From: Paracoccaceae bacterium
GTDB taxonomy: Bacteria; Pseudomonadota; Alphaproteobacteria; Rhodobacterales; Rhodobacteraceae
NCBI GenBank assembly: GCA_024642725.1
Contig: JAHEAO010000005.1
Coordinates: 20,544 to 84,543 of the forward strand
DNA length: 64,000 nt
Reading direction: 5' to 3'
The notes under the pieces: model-generated
Seen by the model: the letters and a program-made list of their open reading frames with translations, nothing else
Database searches by the model: none
What the model was told of the DNA's origin: nothing
Shown here: piece after piece, positions 8,945-19,399 of the stretch
Layout of the letters: each line of letters starts with the position of its first letter
How positions within the stretch are numbered: position 1 is the stretch's first letter
Made by a program: the position numbers and the translations under genes

Positions 8945-10320
8945 CAGAAGAAGTCGATCGAAACCTGCAGCAGCCGCTCGACTTCGGGCACATCAACAGC
9001 CATCGAGAAGATCGTGATGATGTCGCCTTCCTCGATCCGGGTCGAGCCGGTCGGCTTGATCATCTTGTCGCCCTTCATCACGGCGCCGATCAGCACGCCT
9101 TCCGGAAAACCCGTGTCGCGGATCAACTGCCCCGAAATCGGGGAGGTCGATAGCACCTGGGCTTCGATCACTTCGGCTTCAGCATCGCCGATTGAATAGA
9201 CCCCGCGAACGCGGCCATGACGGATGTGACGCAGAATAGAGGATACGGTCGTCGAACGCGGATTGATATGAGCATCAATGTCGAGATCGGCAAGAAGCGG
9301 AACGAGCGTCGGGTCGTTGACCAGACAGATCGCCATTTCGCATCCCATCGACTTGGCGCGCACGGCGGCCAGAATGTTGGTCTTGTCGTCATCAGTCACG
9401 GCGAGGATCGCGTCGGCGCGCTCTGCGCCTGCCTCGGTCAGAAGTTCCATCGACAGGCCATCGCCGTTCAACACGATCGTTCGTTCGAGGGAATCAGCGG
9501 CCTTTTCCGCAATCTTCCGGTCACGTTCGATGACTTTGGCGCGAATTCGGTCAGTCTTCTTTTCCAGCGCCGAGGCCACCGCCAAACCGACATTGCCGCC
9601 GCCGACAATCACGACGCGTTCCTTCTTCGTGGTCGACTTGCCAAATATCTCGAGGGTGCGGTTCAAATCCTCGGTATCGCAGAGCAAATACACCTGATCA
9701 TCCGGGAACAACTGGTCGCCCGGTTCGGGCACGAATAAGCGCGTCTCACGGCGGATGCCGACAACGATCGCGCGAAGCGTGGAAAACAGGTCGGTCAACT
9801 GCCGCAGAGGCGTATTGATCACCGGGCAATCTTGATCGAGCGCGATGCCTATCAGCTGGGCACGACCGTTCATGAAGCCTTGGGTATCGAAGGCAGAGGG
9901 TGCCGCAAGACGGCGCAAGGCAGCCTCCGCCACCTCCCGCTCCGGGCTGATCACGACGTCAATCGGAACATGATCGCGGCGATAGAGGTCGGAATAGATG
10001 GCTGTATGATAGCTCTGGCTTCGCAAACGCGCGATCTTGCGCGGTATCGAAAAGACCGAATGGGCGACCTGGCAGGTGATCATGTTCACCTCGTCGGAAT
10101 AGGTCGCAGCGATGATCATATCCGCATCCCGAGCCCCTGCCCGTTCCAATACATCGGGATAGCTTGCAAAGCCGACGACCCCCTGAACGTCCAGAGTGTC
10201 AGTCGCGCGGCGCACGAGATCGGGGTTGTTGTCAACAACCGTAACGTCGTTCTTTTCGCCCGCAAGGTGGCGGGCAATCTGCCAGCCGACCTGACCTGCC
10301 CCACAGATGATGACTTTCAT
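8944..10320 (-). CDS. trkA: Trk system potassium transporter regulatory subunit
   Basis: 458 residues composed of two RCK-N/RCK-C tandems. The first Rossmann motif is G-A-G-Q-V-G at about 7-12 and the second G-G-G-N-V-G-L at about 240, each followed by an acidic residue at the end of beta-2 for NAD(H) binding. TrkA sits on the cytoplasmic face of TrkH and gates K+ flux in response to ATP or NAD(H). It is placed between ntrX and trkH on the same strand, 56 bases after the ntrX stop. This ntrX-trkA-trkH-hfq order is familiar in alphaproteobacteria. Confidence 0.95.
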   Translation of the reverse strand: MKVIICGAGQVGWQIARHLAGEKNDVTVVDNNPDLVRRATDTLDVQGVVGFASYPDVLERAGARDADMIIAATYSDEVNMITCQVAHSVFSIPRKIARLRSQSYHTAIYSDLYRRDHVPIDVVISPEREVAEAALRRLAAPSAFDTQGFMNGRAQLIGIALDQDCPVINTPLRQLTDLFSTLRAIVVGIRRETRLFVPEPGDQLFPDDQVYLLCDTEDLNRTLEIFGKSTTKKERVVIVGGGNVGLAVASALEKKTDRIRAKVIERDRKIAEKAADSLERTIVLNGDGLSMELLTEAGAERADAILAVTDDDKTNILAAVRAKSMGCEMAICLVNDPTLVPLLADLDIDAHINPRSTTVSSILRHIRHGRVRGVYSIGDAEAEVIEAQVLSTSPISGQLIRDTGFPEGVLIGAVMKGDKMIKPTGSTRIEEGDIITIFSMAVDVPEVERLLQVSIDFF

Positions 10321-10376
10321 CGCTTCGATCCTTTGCGAAACCCGGACCTATCGCATGGCAGACGGAGCGATAGGCG

Positions 10377-11780
10377 TCAATCTTCGCCCTCACCGACATA
10401 GGCCACGCGCCCACCGGCTTTCGAGCTGGTGACAACCCCAAGTGACTTGAGCTTGCGGTGCAACGCGCTGCGTTCCATCCCAACGAATGTGGCCGTACGG
10501 CTGATATTGCCGCCAAAACGGTTGATCTGGGTCAACAGATATTCACGTTCAAATAATTCGCGAGCCTCGCGGAGGGGAAGCGTTGCAAGGCTGCCGGACA
10601 GAACAACGCGACCATTCTCGTCAGCCTCTTGTTCTCCCGAAGGCAGTTCAGCAGCCGTAATTGGACCGCTGCTGTCGCCCAGGATCAACACGCGCTCGAC
10701 CACATTCTTCAGCTGCCGAACGTTGCCCGGCCAGAGCATGGTCTGCATCAACGCGATCGCATCTTCGGAGAGCTTGCGCAGTGGCAGGCCCTGGCTCTTG
10801 TTGAAGCTAGCGATGAAATGCGACGTCAGCTCCGGAATATCCTCGCGCCTCTCTTCCAGCGAGGGGACCGAGATTGGCACGACATTGAGCCGGTGGAAAA
10901 GCTCTTGACGAAAATTTCCGGCAGCAATTTCAGCCTCTAGGTCTTTGTTAGTGCTGGATATTACGCGAATATCGACATTGACGTTCCCCGATCCGCCCGA
11001 TCGCTGAAACTGCTGGTCAACGAGCACGCGGAGTATCTTGGACTGCGTGCCAAGCGGCATATCGGCAACTTCGTCGAAATAGACAATGCCGCCGTTGGCC
11101 TGTTCCAACAGGCCCGGCTCGACACCACGGTCCGTACCCTCTCGCCCAAACAGCACTTCTTCCATGCGGTCGGGTTCGATAGATGCCGAATTCACGCTGA
11201 TGAAAGGGGCATTGGCGCGGTTGGAATTGGCGTGAATATATCGTGCGGCAACTTCCTTGCCCGATCCTGCCGGACCTGTCAGCATCACGCGCCCGTTCGA
11301 CTTCGTTACCTTGTCCAGACTTGATTTCAATGCCTTGAAAGCAGAACTTGATCCGAACATCTCCGAAGATGTTACATCTTTGCGGCGCAGTTCCAGATTT
11401 TCACGGCGCAGGCGGCTGGCTTCCATTGCACGTCGGATCACAACGAGCAACTGGTCAATGTTGAAGGGCTTTTCGATGAAATCGTAAGCTCCCTGCTTGA
11501 TCGCGGCCACGGCAATTTCAATGTTTCCGTGACCCGATATGATGACGATCGGAATCTCCGGATTGTCGCGTTTCACCGTCTTGAGAATATCAATCCCGTC
11601 CATCTGACTGTCCTTCAGCCAGATATCCAGGATCATCAGCGCCGGCGGCTCTTTTGTGACCTCCGCCATGCATGAATCCGAGTTGGCCGCGAGGCGCGTC
11701 GCGTAGCCTTCATCCTTCAGGATATCCGAGATGAGTTCGCGGATATCGCGTTCGTCGTCTACAATCAGTATGTCACCCAT
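10377..11780 (-). CDS. ntrX: NtrX-type response regulator (AAA+ activator of the NtrY/NtrX system)
   Basis: 467 residues. The receiver domain has phospho-acceptor Asp52, conserved Thr/Ser replaced by S-G-H-G at 82-85, and Lys104. The AAA+ domain has Walker A GPAGSGKE at 169-176 and a Walker B Y-F-D-E-V-A-D near 234-240. A Fis-type helix-turn-helix lies at the C-terminus (…NISRTATFVGMERSALHRKLKSLG…, key residues R-T-A and R-S-A-L-H-R-K). The loop after LFG (210-212) reads R-E-G-T-D-R-G-V-E-P-G, so the sigma-54-contacting GAFTGA motif is absent. It lies 12 bases downstream of ntrY and is the likely partner of that kinase in nitrogen, redox or envelope control. Confidence 0.93.
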   Translation of the reverse strand: MGDILIVDDERDIRELISDILKDEGYATRLAANSDSCMAEVTKEPPALMILDIWLKDSQMDGIDILKTVKRDNPEIPIVIISGHGNIEIAVAAIKQGAYDFIEKPFNIDQLLVVIRRAMEASRLRRENLELRRKDVTSSEMFGSSSAFKALKSSLDKVTKSNGRVMLTGPAGSGKEVAARYIHANSNRANAPFISVNSASIEPDRMEEVLFGREGTDRGVEPGLLEQANGGIVYFDEVADMPLGTQSKILRVLVDQQFQRSGGSGNVNVDIRVISSTNKDLEAEIAAGNFRQELFHRLNVVPISVPSLEERREDIPELTSHFIASFNKSQGLPLRKLSEDAIALMQTMLWPGNVRQLKNVVERVLILGDSSGPITAAELPSGEQEADENGRVVLSGSLATLPLREARELFEREYLLTQINRFGGNISRTATFVGMERSALHRKLKSLGVVTSSKAGGRVAYVGEGED

Positions 11781-11792
11781 GACTGCACTTCC

Positions 11793-14069
11793 TCATTTTG
11801 CACCTGCTTGTTCGGAGCTCGCTTTGGGCAAAGTCGCATTGCCGAGCGGCAGCAAGATCTCTGCCCGAGCACCCCGATGGTCGGATTCTGTGTCGAAGGG
11901 ATCGGCATCCGACAACGTCAGCCGACCTCCGTGTTCTTCTATAATCTTCTTCACGATCGGCAGCCCAAGTCCGGTGCCCTTTTCGCGTGTCGTCACATAG
12001 GGTTCAAACAGGCGTGCCCGATCTTCGGGCAGACCGATGCCGTTGTCGGAGATCGTGATGCGGGCATCGCCATCCAGCGCCTGAAGCGTGACGCGGATTT
12101 CCGGGTTGTGGCCATCGTAAGCGCCTCTTTCCTGATAAGATTCAATGGCCTCCCCGGCGTTCTTTATAAGGTTTGTCAAGGCTTGCCCGATCATTGTTGC
12201 ATCCAGTTCTGCGGGCAGAGGAGCATCCGGAATCTCAGCCGACAACTTAACGGATGGCATTGCGCTTTCCTGCAAATGAACGGCATCCCGCACCAGCTGC
12301 GCAATATCAACGGCGCGGCGTTCAGGTTCCGGCATACGCGCGAATTTTGAGAATTCATCCACGATGCGACGCAGATCACCGGTCTGCCGGATGATCACGT
12401 CGGTATATTGCTCAAGATCGCTCCCCAGATCCCCCACCACAGGCATGAATTTGCGCTTCAGGCGTTCGGCCGAGAGCTGAATCGGTGTCAGCGGGTTCTT
12501 GATCTCATGGGCAATACGGCGGGCAACATCGCCCCAAGCAGCCATCCTTTGTGCTGAAACAAGGTCCGTCACGTCGTCAAAGGCCACGACGTAGCCTTCA
12601 AGCCTGCCTTCCGAGTTACGGCGCGTCGACATGCGGACCAGTAGGTTTTCCAGCTTGCCGCGTCGAACAACGTGGATTTCCTCTTGCGCAACCTCCGAAC
12701 CGCTGCTTCGCAGCTTGCCAAAGAGCGGGCCGAACTCGGGAACGGCGTAGGCAATGTTCGTTGACTGGCCAGCCTCCTCCGGCAATTCCAGAAGGCGTTC
12801 GGCAGACCGGTTCACGAAATCGACGCGGCCGGTTTCATCAAGACCCACAACCCCGGCCGTCACAGAGGACAGGACGGAGTCAAACTGTCGACGCCGCTCT
12901 TCAATCTGGCGGTTGTTTTCCAAAAGCGTGTCGCGCTGCCCTTTCAACTGCCGCGTCATCTGGTTGAAGATTCGCCCGAGCATGGCGATCTCGTCGTCGC
13001 CTTCCTCCTCGAGAACCTGCACGTCGAGATCGCCCGAACCGACACGCTGGGCGGCACCGGCAAGTCGACCGACCGGACGCGCCAGACGTTCAGCAAACCA
13101 CAGGCCCAACCAGATCGCAGCGAGGATGAGGATCAGCGCAAAGCCCAGATATAGAAGGCCAAATTCAAAGAGCAGCCGACCACGCTCGTTTTCCAATTGG
13201 TTGTAGAGGTGGACGGTTTCCTTGGTTTCATCGAGAAGGCTGAGAATGCTGCCGTCGACATTCCGGCTGACATAGAGATAGCGATCGACGAATGAAGACA
13301 ACGCCACGAGCGCCCGAAATTCGTTGACGGTCCAGTCCTGAATCAGGACAACTTCGCCGTTCCTCGCGCGAGTCAGATCGTCATCAGACGGGCGCTCGAA
13401 ATCGAATAGATAGGATCCCTCCCCCCGCGACCTGATTTCCGCAGCGCCATCGATGACATAGGCCTCGCGCAGGCCCCGCTGAATCTGCTTCTGACCCTGC
13501 GTCAGCAATTGGCGGACATCGCCATCGGAAACAAATGTTCTCTCGCGTTTGTTGCTGTCCAGAAAAGCCGCTAGGGCGTTCGCATCCTGGATGAGATCCT
13601 GACGGTGCCCTTCCTCATAGGCTTCTGCAGCCGCGAGTGAATTACCGACAACGGCGCGGACCCTGTCCGAAAACCAACCCTCGATACCGAAATTCACGGT
13701 GATTGCGGCGAAGACAGCCACGAGGACGGTGGGGATCAAAGCAATCAGGGCGAAAACGCCGGTCAGTCGCAGGTGAAGCCGCGAGCCCGCAGACTGGGCC
13801 CGGCGCGCCGCGACCATTTGCATGACCCGCTGCATCACCAATGCCGCCACAACCAGCACGTATACAAGGTCGGAAAGCAGAACCAGCCGCAATCCCGGCG
13901 CGTTCGCCCCTTGACCCAAGGGACCCAGCACAAGGAAAGTGAGTAGGGCAAGCACTGGCCCGAGGACGACCAACCCCAAGGTGGTCAGAGTCTGGAAACG
14001 CCTTTGACGCCTTAGCCTGCTAAGACGCTCCCAATTGGGCGTTCGGACAGGAGCCCGCACCTCCGCCAC
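11793..14069 (-). CDS. ntrY: NtrY-type membrane sensor histidine kinase
   Basis: 758 residues beginning at a GTG codon. Three hydrophobic segments sit in the first ~110 residues and a further one near 300, enclosing a ~190-residue periplasmic sensor region. Then come HAMP (R-L-A-R-P-V-G-R-L region), a PAS domain, a HisKA box with His521 in H-E-I-K-N-P-L-T-P, and an ATPase domain with N-L-I-K-N-A-G-E-A, D-N-G-I-G-L and G-T-G-L-G-L-P. The domain order is that of NtrY. It phosphorylates NtrX, encoded 12 bases downstream. The stimulus is not evident from sequence. Confidence 0.95.
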   Translation of the reverse strand: MAEVRAPVRTPNWERLSRLRRQRRFQTLTTLGLVVLGPVLALLTFLVLGPLGQGANAPGLRLVLLSDLVYVLVVAALVMQRVMQMVAARRAQSAGSRLHLRLTGVFALIALIPTVLVAVFAAITVNFGIEGWFSDRVRAVVGNSLAAAEAYEEGHRQDLIQDANALAAFLDSNKRERTFVSDGDVRQLLTQGQKQIQRGLREAYVIDGAAEIRSRGEGSYLFDFERPSDDDLTRARNGEVVLIQDWTVNEFRALVALSSFVDRYLYVSRNVDGSILSLLDETKETVHLYNQLENERGRLLFEFGLLYLGFALILILAAIWLGLWFAERLARPVGRLAGAAQRVGSGDLDVQVLEEEGDDEIAMLGRIFNQMTRQLKGQRDTLLENNRQIEERRRQFDSVLSSVTAGVVGLDETGRVDFVNRSAERLLELPEEAGQSTNIAYAVPEFGPLFGKLRSSGSEVAQEEIHVVRRGKLENLLVRMSTRRNSEGRLEGYVVAFDDVTDLVSAQRMAAWGDVARRIAHEIKNPLTPIQLSAERLKRKFMPVVGDLGSDLEQYTDVIIRQTGDLRRIVDEFSKFARMPEPERRAVDIAQLVRDAVHLQESAMPSVKLSAEIPDAPLPAELDATMIGQALTNLIKNAGEAIESYQERGAYDGHNPEIRVTLQALDGDARITISDNGIGLPEDRARLFEPYVTTREKGTGLGLPIVKKIIEEHGGRLTLSDADPFDTESDHRGARAEILLPLGNATLPKASSEQAGAK

Positions 14070-14151
14070 CTCATTTCAACGCCGCATGACACGGCAACCG
14101 CCACGGTGGTCTATCGGCCTGACACCGAACTGCCACTCTTCTGTTGCGCTT

Positions 14152-15516
14152 TTACATCAACTTGCGGCGGCGTGTCACGTTAATATCCAGATCAGTGATC
14201 TTCTTGCGCAGGGTATTTCTGTTGATGCCCAGCAGATCGGCGCATTTCGCCTGATTTCCACCGGTTGCATCCAGCGCAATCTCGATCAGGGGCAATTCAA
14301 CCTCTCTGAGTATCCGTTGGTAGAGCCCCGGCGGTGGCAGGCTTCCGCCGTGCAGGTCAAAATACCGGCGCAGATGCTTGCCGATCGAAGCTGCAAGCCT
14401 GTCTCCGCTGCCACTTTGAAGCGGCTCCATCGCCGGTTGATGTGCCAGCACGGTTTCCGTCTCGGACCGACCGATCACTTCTTCGGATGATGTGACCGCC
14501 AGTCGGCGGATCGTGTTCTCAAGCTGGCGGACGTTGCCCGGCCATGAATACGTTCGGATCAGATCGAGCGCCTCCTTCGAAAAGCGGCGCAGAGGCATTC
14601 CGTCACGTTCGGCGCGGGAAAGAAAATGGTCCGCCAGCAACGGGATATCGTCAACGCGTTCGCGCAAAGACGGAACGCTAAGTGTCACGCCGCCAATCCG
14701 GTAGAAGAGATCCTGCCTGAAACTGCCCTCCTCCATCTTGCGCGCCAGATCCAGCTGGCTGGTGGCCATGATCCGCGGTGCGTTGTCGGTGAAACTGTCC
14801 AGCATCCTGACGATCCGGGCTTGTGCCTCGTCTCCGAGATCGCCGATTTCGTCGAACAGGATACTCCCCCCCTTGGCGCGGGCAAGGATGGTGGCGGGGC
14901 CCTCCATCGACGACAGGTCCGCATTTGTGGCCGTGACGAAAGGCAGCGTGCGACGGTCCGAGAAATCGTGGATCGCGCGGGCGATCAGCGATTTCCCGGT
15001 GCCTGATTCTCCGGTTATCAGGACCGGCAATTCGGTATTCATGACCCGAGCCACGAGCCGATAAAGAGATTGCATCGCGGGCGTTCGACCAATCAGGGGC
15101 AGGTCGTCACCCTTGCCGTGTGCGTCGTCGGCCCTCGCCGCCGGGGCGCGGCGCTTCACTTCCAGCGCGCGGGCCGACCGCTTCATGAGATCCGGCAGGT
15201 CGAACGGTTTCGGCAGGTAGTCGAAAGCCTCGGCCTCTGCCGCCTGAATCGCGGTCACGATGTTGTTCTGGGCCGATATGATGATCACCGGCAACCCCGG
15301 GCGCGTCTTGCTGATCTTTGGCAGCGCTTCCAACCCATTGCCGTCCGGCATCATCACGTCGGAAATGACAAGATCGCCTTTCCCCTCTTCGATCCAGCGC
15401 ATCAGTGTGACGAGTGACGATGTCGCGTGAACCTTGCAACCCGCCCGGGTCAGAGCCTGTGTAAGCACCGTGCGAATCGTGCGATCGTCATCTGCGACGA
15501 GGACTGTGCCGTCCAT
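14152..15516 (-). CDS. ntrC: Nitrogen response regulator NtrC, without GAFTGA loop
   Basis: 454 residues: receiver domain (phospho-acceptor Asp53; D10/D11 acidic pocket; Lys103), AAA+ domain (Walker A GESGTGKS at 169-176; Walker B I-L-F-D-E-I-G-D at ~219-226) and a C-terminal Fis-type HTH ([16 protein letters not shown]). Between the F-V-T-A-T-N strand and Walker B there are only about 24 residues, and the GAFTGA loop that contacts sigma-54 is missing. Rhodobacter capsulatus NtrC is known to lack this motif and to activate sigma-70 RNA polymerase, so the same is inferred here. The gene overlaps the ntrB stop by one base. Confidence 0.95.
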   Translation of the reverse strand: MDGTVLVADDDRTIRTVLTQALTRAGCKVHATSSLVTLMRWIEEGKGDLVISDVMMPDGNGLEALPKISKTRPGLPVIIISAQNNIVTAIQAAEAEAFDYLPKPFDLPDLMKRSARALEVKRRAPAARADDAHGKGDDLPLIGRTPAMQSLYRLVARVMNTELPVLITGESGTGKSLIARAIHDFSDRRTLPFVTATNADLSSMEGPATILARAKGGSILFDEIGDLGDEAQARIVRMLDSFTDNAPRIMATSQLDLARKMEEGSFRQDLFYRIGGVTLSVPSLRERVDDIPLLADHFLSRAERDGMPLRRFSKEALDLIRTYSWPGNVRQLENTIRRLAVTSSEEVIGRSETETVLAHQPAMEPLQSGSGDRLAASIGKHLRRYFDLHGGSLPPPGLYQRILREVELPLIEIALDATGGNQAKCADLLGINRNTLRKKITDLDINVTRRRKLM

Positions 15517-16589
15517 CAGCTAGTCTCCATTTGTTTGGGTGCGACAGGCAGGGATATGCGAAACGTGGTCCGGCCGGGCACCGAATTGACCGTTATCCAG
15601 CCGTCATGGTCGGAAATGATCTTTGACACCAGCGCCAGCCCCAGACCGGTCCCGTTTTCACGACCGGAAACGAAAGGCTCGAAAATGTCAGCGGCAATTT
15701 CGGGCGGCAATCCCGGACCATCGTCGATGATCTCGACCTGCAAAGGCAAAGGATTGCCAGATCCATCCTTACGGCGAAGCCGCAGTGACAGATCGTAGAA
15801 GGTGCGAAGGCGAATTGTGCCGCTTCCCTTTCCAGCCGCTTCCGCCGCGTTCTTCAGCAGGTTCAACAAGACCTGCAGCATCTGGTCACCATCGACATAT
15901 GTCGCAGGAAGCGAAGGGTCATAGTCTTCGGCGAATGTCATGTTCGCGGCAAATCCGACCTTCGCCGATTTGGTCGCCCGATCGAGGAGGTCATGGATGT
16001 TATAGGCGCGCTTGACGGGCGGACGCACATTGCCAAATTGCTCGACCTGTTCGAGCAGCGTCACGATGCGTCGGCTTTCCGCGACGATCAGGTCGGTAAG
16101 CTCCTGATCCTCTGCTGCAAGGTTCATTGAAAGGAGTTGGGCAGCCCCCGTGATCCCGGCGAGAGGGTTCTTGATCTCATGGGCCAGCATCTCGGCCATA
16201 CCGATGGCGGAGCGCGCCGATGACTTTACCGAATGAGATCGCCCAAGCCGGTCTGCCAATTGCCGTGGTTCCATCAACAGCAGGACGAAACCCGGCGTCG
16301 CCAGCAAGGGGGCGATCTGAATGTTACACTGAATCGGAGCAGTGTTTCCGCCAGAAACATCGACATTGTTGATGAAAAGAACCGAGTTGTCTTTACGAAC
16401 CCTCTCAAACGCGCCTTCAAGCGGAGCGTCAATTGCCAGCTTGTCGAAGACCGGCGAACCGATCATGCTCTTCGCGGAAGCATTCAGAAATTGTTCGGCT
16501 GCCGGGTTGATATCGGCGATGCCATCGTTTTCGGCCAGCAGGAAGGCGGGAACGGGCAGCGACGCCCATACCTGATCGGTTTGGCTCAT
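15516..16589 (-). CDS. ntrB: Nitrogen sensor histidine kinase NtrB
   Basis: 357 residues from the ATG at 16589. A longer frame to 16604 exists, but the 16589 ATG overlaps the dusB stop as ATGA, the usual coupled arrangement. It is a soluble protein with an N-terminal PAS-like domain (residues 5-110), a HisKA motif with His137 in H-E-I-K-N-P-L-A-G and an ATPase domain with [15 protein letters not shown] and G-T-G-L-G-L. It should phosphorylate or dephosphorylate NtrC under control of a PII protein. No glnB/glnK lies in the window. Confidence 0.95.
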   Translation of the reverse strand: MSQTDQVWASLPVPAFLLAENDGIADINPAAEQFLNASAKSMIGSPVFDKLAIDAPLEGAFERVRKDNSVLFINNVDVSGGNTAPIQCNIQIAPLLATPGFVLLLMEPRQLADRLGRSHSVKSSARSAIGMAEMLAHEIKNPLAGITGAAQLLSMNLAAEDQELTDLIVAESRRIVTLLEQVEQFGNVRPPVKRAYNIHDLLDRATKSAKVGFAANMTFAEDYDPSLPATYVDGDQMLQVLLNLLKNAAEAAGKGSGTIRLRTFYDLSLRLRRKDGSGNPLPLQVEIIDDGPGLPPEIAADIFEPFVSGRENGTGLGLALVSKIISDHDGWITVNSVPGRTTFRISLPVAPKQMETS

Positions 16590-17569
16590 GCGGCAATGCT
16601 CCAATCGGTCCCGAGCGCTTCCGGCAGGAGCGGCAGGACATTTGCTGGTTCAGGTTCGGTCAGGATGCTGCGCCTTAACGGCGCAGGCGTGTTGGCAGTG
16701 TCCATATACCAACCAAGGTGTTTGCGGGCGACCCGGGCCCCCAAAGCCGGGCCGTAAAAGGACAGCATCTGTTCGTAATGCCCTGCGACCAATCCAGCAA
16801 ACCCGGCACCCGAGGGCGCCTTGGGAATGGGTTTTTCTTCTAGGCCGGCGGCAATTTCGGCCAGAAGCCAGGGCCGGCCCTGTATACCGCGCCCTACCAT
16901 GACGCCATCGGCACAGGAAGCCGCGAGCGCAAGGCGCGCGGTGGCCGGACCTGTAATGTCGCCGTTTGCGATGACCGGAATGGTGACATTCTCCTTGACG
17001 TTGTAGATTGCCTGCCAATCCGCCCTTCCCTTGTAGAACTGGCATCGGGTCCGGCCGTGGATCGTGATCATCCGCACCCCGGCACCTTCGGCGCGTTTCG
17101 CGAGGGTCGGTGCGTTCAGCAACCTGTCGTCCCAGCCCAGCCGGGTTTTCAGTGTCACCGGCACGCTGACCGCTTCCACCACCGCCTCGATCAGCGAAAG
17201 CGCATGATCGAGATCCTTCAGCAATGCGGACCCGGAATAGCCGCTGGTCACTTTCTTGGCCGGGCACCCCATGTTGATATCTATGATCCTGGCTCCGTTT
17301 GCTTCGACCAGCCGCGCCGCTTCCGCCATCCAGTAAGGTTCGCGCCCGGCAAGCTGAACGGCTGTGTTCTCGATACCAAAGCCAAGCTCTGCCTTTTCCC
17401 TTGTGCCCGGACGCGACTGAACCATTTCCTGACTCGCAACCATTTCACTCACCACAAGGCCGGCACCAAAACGCTGGACGAGATTGCGGAATGGAAGATC
17501 AGTGATGCCAGCCATCGGAGCCAGCAGGACAGGTGTCGTAATGGGCAGGCCTGCCACCATAATGGTCAC
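16586..17569 (-). CDS. dusB: tRNA-dihydrouridine synthase B (NifR3-like)
   Basis: 327 residues with an FMN-binding TIM barrel. The N-terminal A-P-M-A-G-I-T-D motif is present, the catalytic Cys102 is in M-G-C-P-A-K-K-V, and V-M-V-G-R-G lies in the phosphate-binding part. It reduces uridines in the tRNA D-loop. In Rhodobacter this gene was named nifR3 because it heads the ntrBC operon, and the same arrangement is seen here. The GTG at 17569 is preceded by AAGGA at a good distance. An in-frame ATG at 17560 is the alternative start. It diverges from ispDF with a 175-base shared upstream region, which should contain the promoter for the ntr operon. Confidence 0.94.
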   Translation of the reverse strand: MTIMVAGLPITTPVLLAPMAGITDLPFRNLVQRFGAGLVVSEMVASQEMVQSRPGTREKAELGFGIENTAVQLAGREPYWMAEAARLVEANGARIIDINMGCPAKKVTSGYSGSALLKDLDHALSLIEAVVEAVSVPVTLKTRLGWDDRLLNAPTLAKRAEGAGVRMITIHGRTRCQFYKGRADWQAIYNVKENVTIPVIANGDITGPATARLALAASCADGVMVGRGIQGRPWLLAEIAAGLEEKPIPKAPSGAGFAGLVAGHYEQMLSFYGPALGARVARKHLGWYMDTANTPAPLRRSILTEPEPANVLPLLPEALGTDWSIAA

Positions 17570-17744
17570 TTGCTCAATCCTTATGCAATATACCTTGGAC
17601 TAAGGCTAACTTGCGGGAAAGGCAATTTTCAACGTCCAGTTTTCGGGCACAAATTTCTATTTGCACAATTTTCGGGCAAATTGTCTGGACCATTGTCAGG
17701 AATGATGCACCGCCCTAGACAGAGACGATCAGGATGGATGGAAC

Positions 17745-18884
17745 ATGACAACTGCTGCGATCATCGTTGCCGCGGGACGGGGAACACGGGCCGGCGCCGG
17801 CTTGCCCAAGCAGTGGCGCACATTGCAAGACCGATCACTGGTGGCATGGTCCCTGAAGGCGTTTCACGAGCATCCACTGATCGACCGCTGCGTGCTCGTG
17901 CTGCATCCCGACGACATGGCGATGGCTCCGGGATACGAAGCACATGGGAATGTCATTGTCGTCGCCGGCGGCTCAACCCGTGGTGATTCGGTCCTTTCCG
18001 GGTTGAGAGCGCTCGAGGACAGCGGCACGCGTCATGTACTGATTCACGACGCGGCAAGACCCTTGGTAAGCGACGCATTGATCGGGCGGATAAGCTCCGC
18101 GCTCGACCATGCGCAAGGCGCAGCGCCCGGTCTGGCAATCGTCGACGCTCTTTGGCGCGGGGACGACGGTTTCGTATCGGGCACCGAAGACCGCACCGGC
18201 CTGTTTCGCGCCCAAACCCCGCAAGGCTTCCATTTCGACGCGATTCTGGCGGCGCACCTGTCGCTGGCCGTTGACGCCGCCGACGATGTCGAGGTCGCAC
18301 GCGCCGCTGGCATCGAGGTCGCCATCATCAAGGGCGAGGAACGCAATTTCAAGATCACCACGGCGGGCGACTTCCTGCGCGCCGAGCAGTATTTGAAGGC
18401 AGCCATGGATATACGCACTGGAAATGGATTTGACGTGCACCGGTTCGCACCCGGCGACCATGTTGTGCTTTGCGGGCTGAAAGTGCCGCACAGCAAGGGG
18501 CTTGACGGGCATTCGGACGCCGATGTCGGCATGCACGCCCTGACCGACGCCATCTATGGCGCGCTGGCCGATGGCGATATCGGGCGGCATTTTCCGCCAA
18601 GCGACCCGCAGTGGAAGGGCGCAGCGAGCGTGATCTTTCTGGAACACGCCGCCGCCCGTGCCGCCGCGCGCGGCTTCCGGATCGCCAATGCGGACGTCAC
18701 GCTGATTTGTGAGCAGCCAAAGATCGGCCCGCATGCTGTTGATATGGCAGTGGAACTTTCAAGAATACTTCAGGTTGACTCGGACCGGATCAGCGTGAAG
18801 GCCACCACGTCGGAACGGCTTGGATTTACCGGACGCGAAGAAGGCATCGCGGCGCTGGCGACGGTCACACTGGTCCAGTCATGA
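17745..18884 (+). CDS. ispDF: Bifunctional IspD/IspF isoprenoid enzyme
   Basis: 379 residues. Residues 1-220 are IspD (MEP cytidylyltransferase), with the nucleotide-binding A-A-G-R-G-T-R at 9-15, K22 and H-D-A-A-R-P at 101-106. Residues 221-379 are IspF (ME-cPP synthase), with metal ligands Asp230, His232 and His264 and the H-S-D-A-D motif at 256-260. The fusion catalyses two non-consecutive steps of the MEP pathway, leaving IspE separate. Such fusions are common in alphaproteobacteria. It overlaps pgpA by the four bases ATGA. Confidence 0.97.
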   Translation: MTTAAIIVAAGRGTRAGAGLPKQWRTLQDRSLVAWSLKAFHEHPLIDRCVLVLHPDDMAMAPGYEAHGNVIVVAGGSTRGDSVLSGLRALEDSGTRHVLIHDAARPLVSDALIGRISSALDHAQGAAPGLAIVDALWRGDDGFVSGTEDRTGLFRAQTPQGFHFDAILAAHLSLAVDAADDVEVARAAGIEVAIIKGEERNFKITTAGDFLRAEQYLKAAMDIRTGNGFDVHRFAPGDHVVLCGLKVPHSKGLDGHSDADVGMHALTDAIYGALADGDIGRHFPPSDPQWKGAASVIFLEHAAARAAARGFRIANADVTLICEQPKIGPHAVDMAVELSRILQVDSDRISVKATTSERLGFTGREEGIAALATVTLVQS

Positions 18885-19399
18885 GCCGCCTGATTGCGAC
18901 ATTCTTCTACGTCGGGCTGCTCCGGCCCGCACCCGGCACCTGGGGTTCGCTGGCCGCGATCCCGGTGGCATGGGGTATGCATTGGCTGGGTGGGTTCCCG
19001 CTGGTTTTCGTGGCCACGGTGGCCGTCTTCGCGCTGGGATGGTGGGCTACGATCGAGGCCACGCGCGGCAAGGATGACCACGATCCGTCCGAAATCGTCA
19101 TCGATGAGGTCGTTGGTCAGTGGATCGCGCTCTGGCCATTGTCCCTTGGACTTTGGTGGATGGGAGCCGATCCATGGGTATTTCCCTATCCGGGATGGGT
19201 TCTCGGGTTCCTGATGTTCCGGCTCTTCGACATCTGGAAACCCGGGCCGGTCGGGTGGGCGGACCGCAAATCGACCGCGTTCGGCGTGATGATGGACGAC
19301 GTCATTGCAGGCGCCATGGCCGCAGTACTGGTCATCGGCGGTGCCGCGCTCGGGCACAAGGGTGCAGAGCTTTGGGAGTATGTGCTGTGGCTCATCTGA
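18881..19399 (+). CDS. pgpA: Phosphatidylglycerophosphatase A
   Basis: 172-residue membrane protein with four hydrophobic stretches. The family signature is seen: P-G-T-W-G-S-L near the N-terminus, D-E-V-V-G-Q-W around residue 70 and the [10 protein letters not shown] stretch around 110-118. It dephosphorylates phosphatidylglycerophosphate to phosphatidylglycerol at the inner membrane. It sits in a tight plus-strand run: its start overlaps the ispDF stop, and its 3' end overlaps the cinA-like start by 13 bases. Confidence 0.95.
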   Translation: MSRLIATFFYVGLLRPAPGTWGSLAAIPVAWGMHWLGGFPLVFVATVAVFALGWWATIEATRGKDDHDPSEIVIDEVVGQWIALWPLSLGLWWMGADPWVFPYPGWVLGFLMFRLFDIWKPGPVGWADRKSTAFGVMMDDVIAGAMAAVLVIGGAALGHKGAELWEYVLWLI

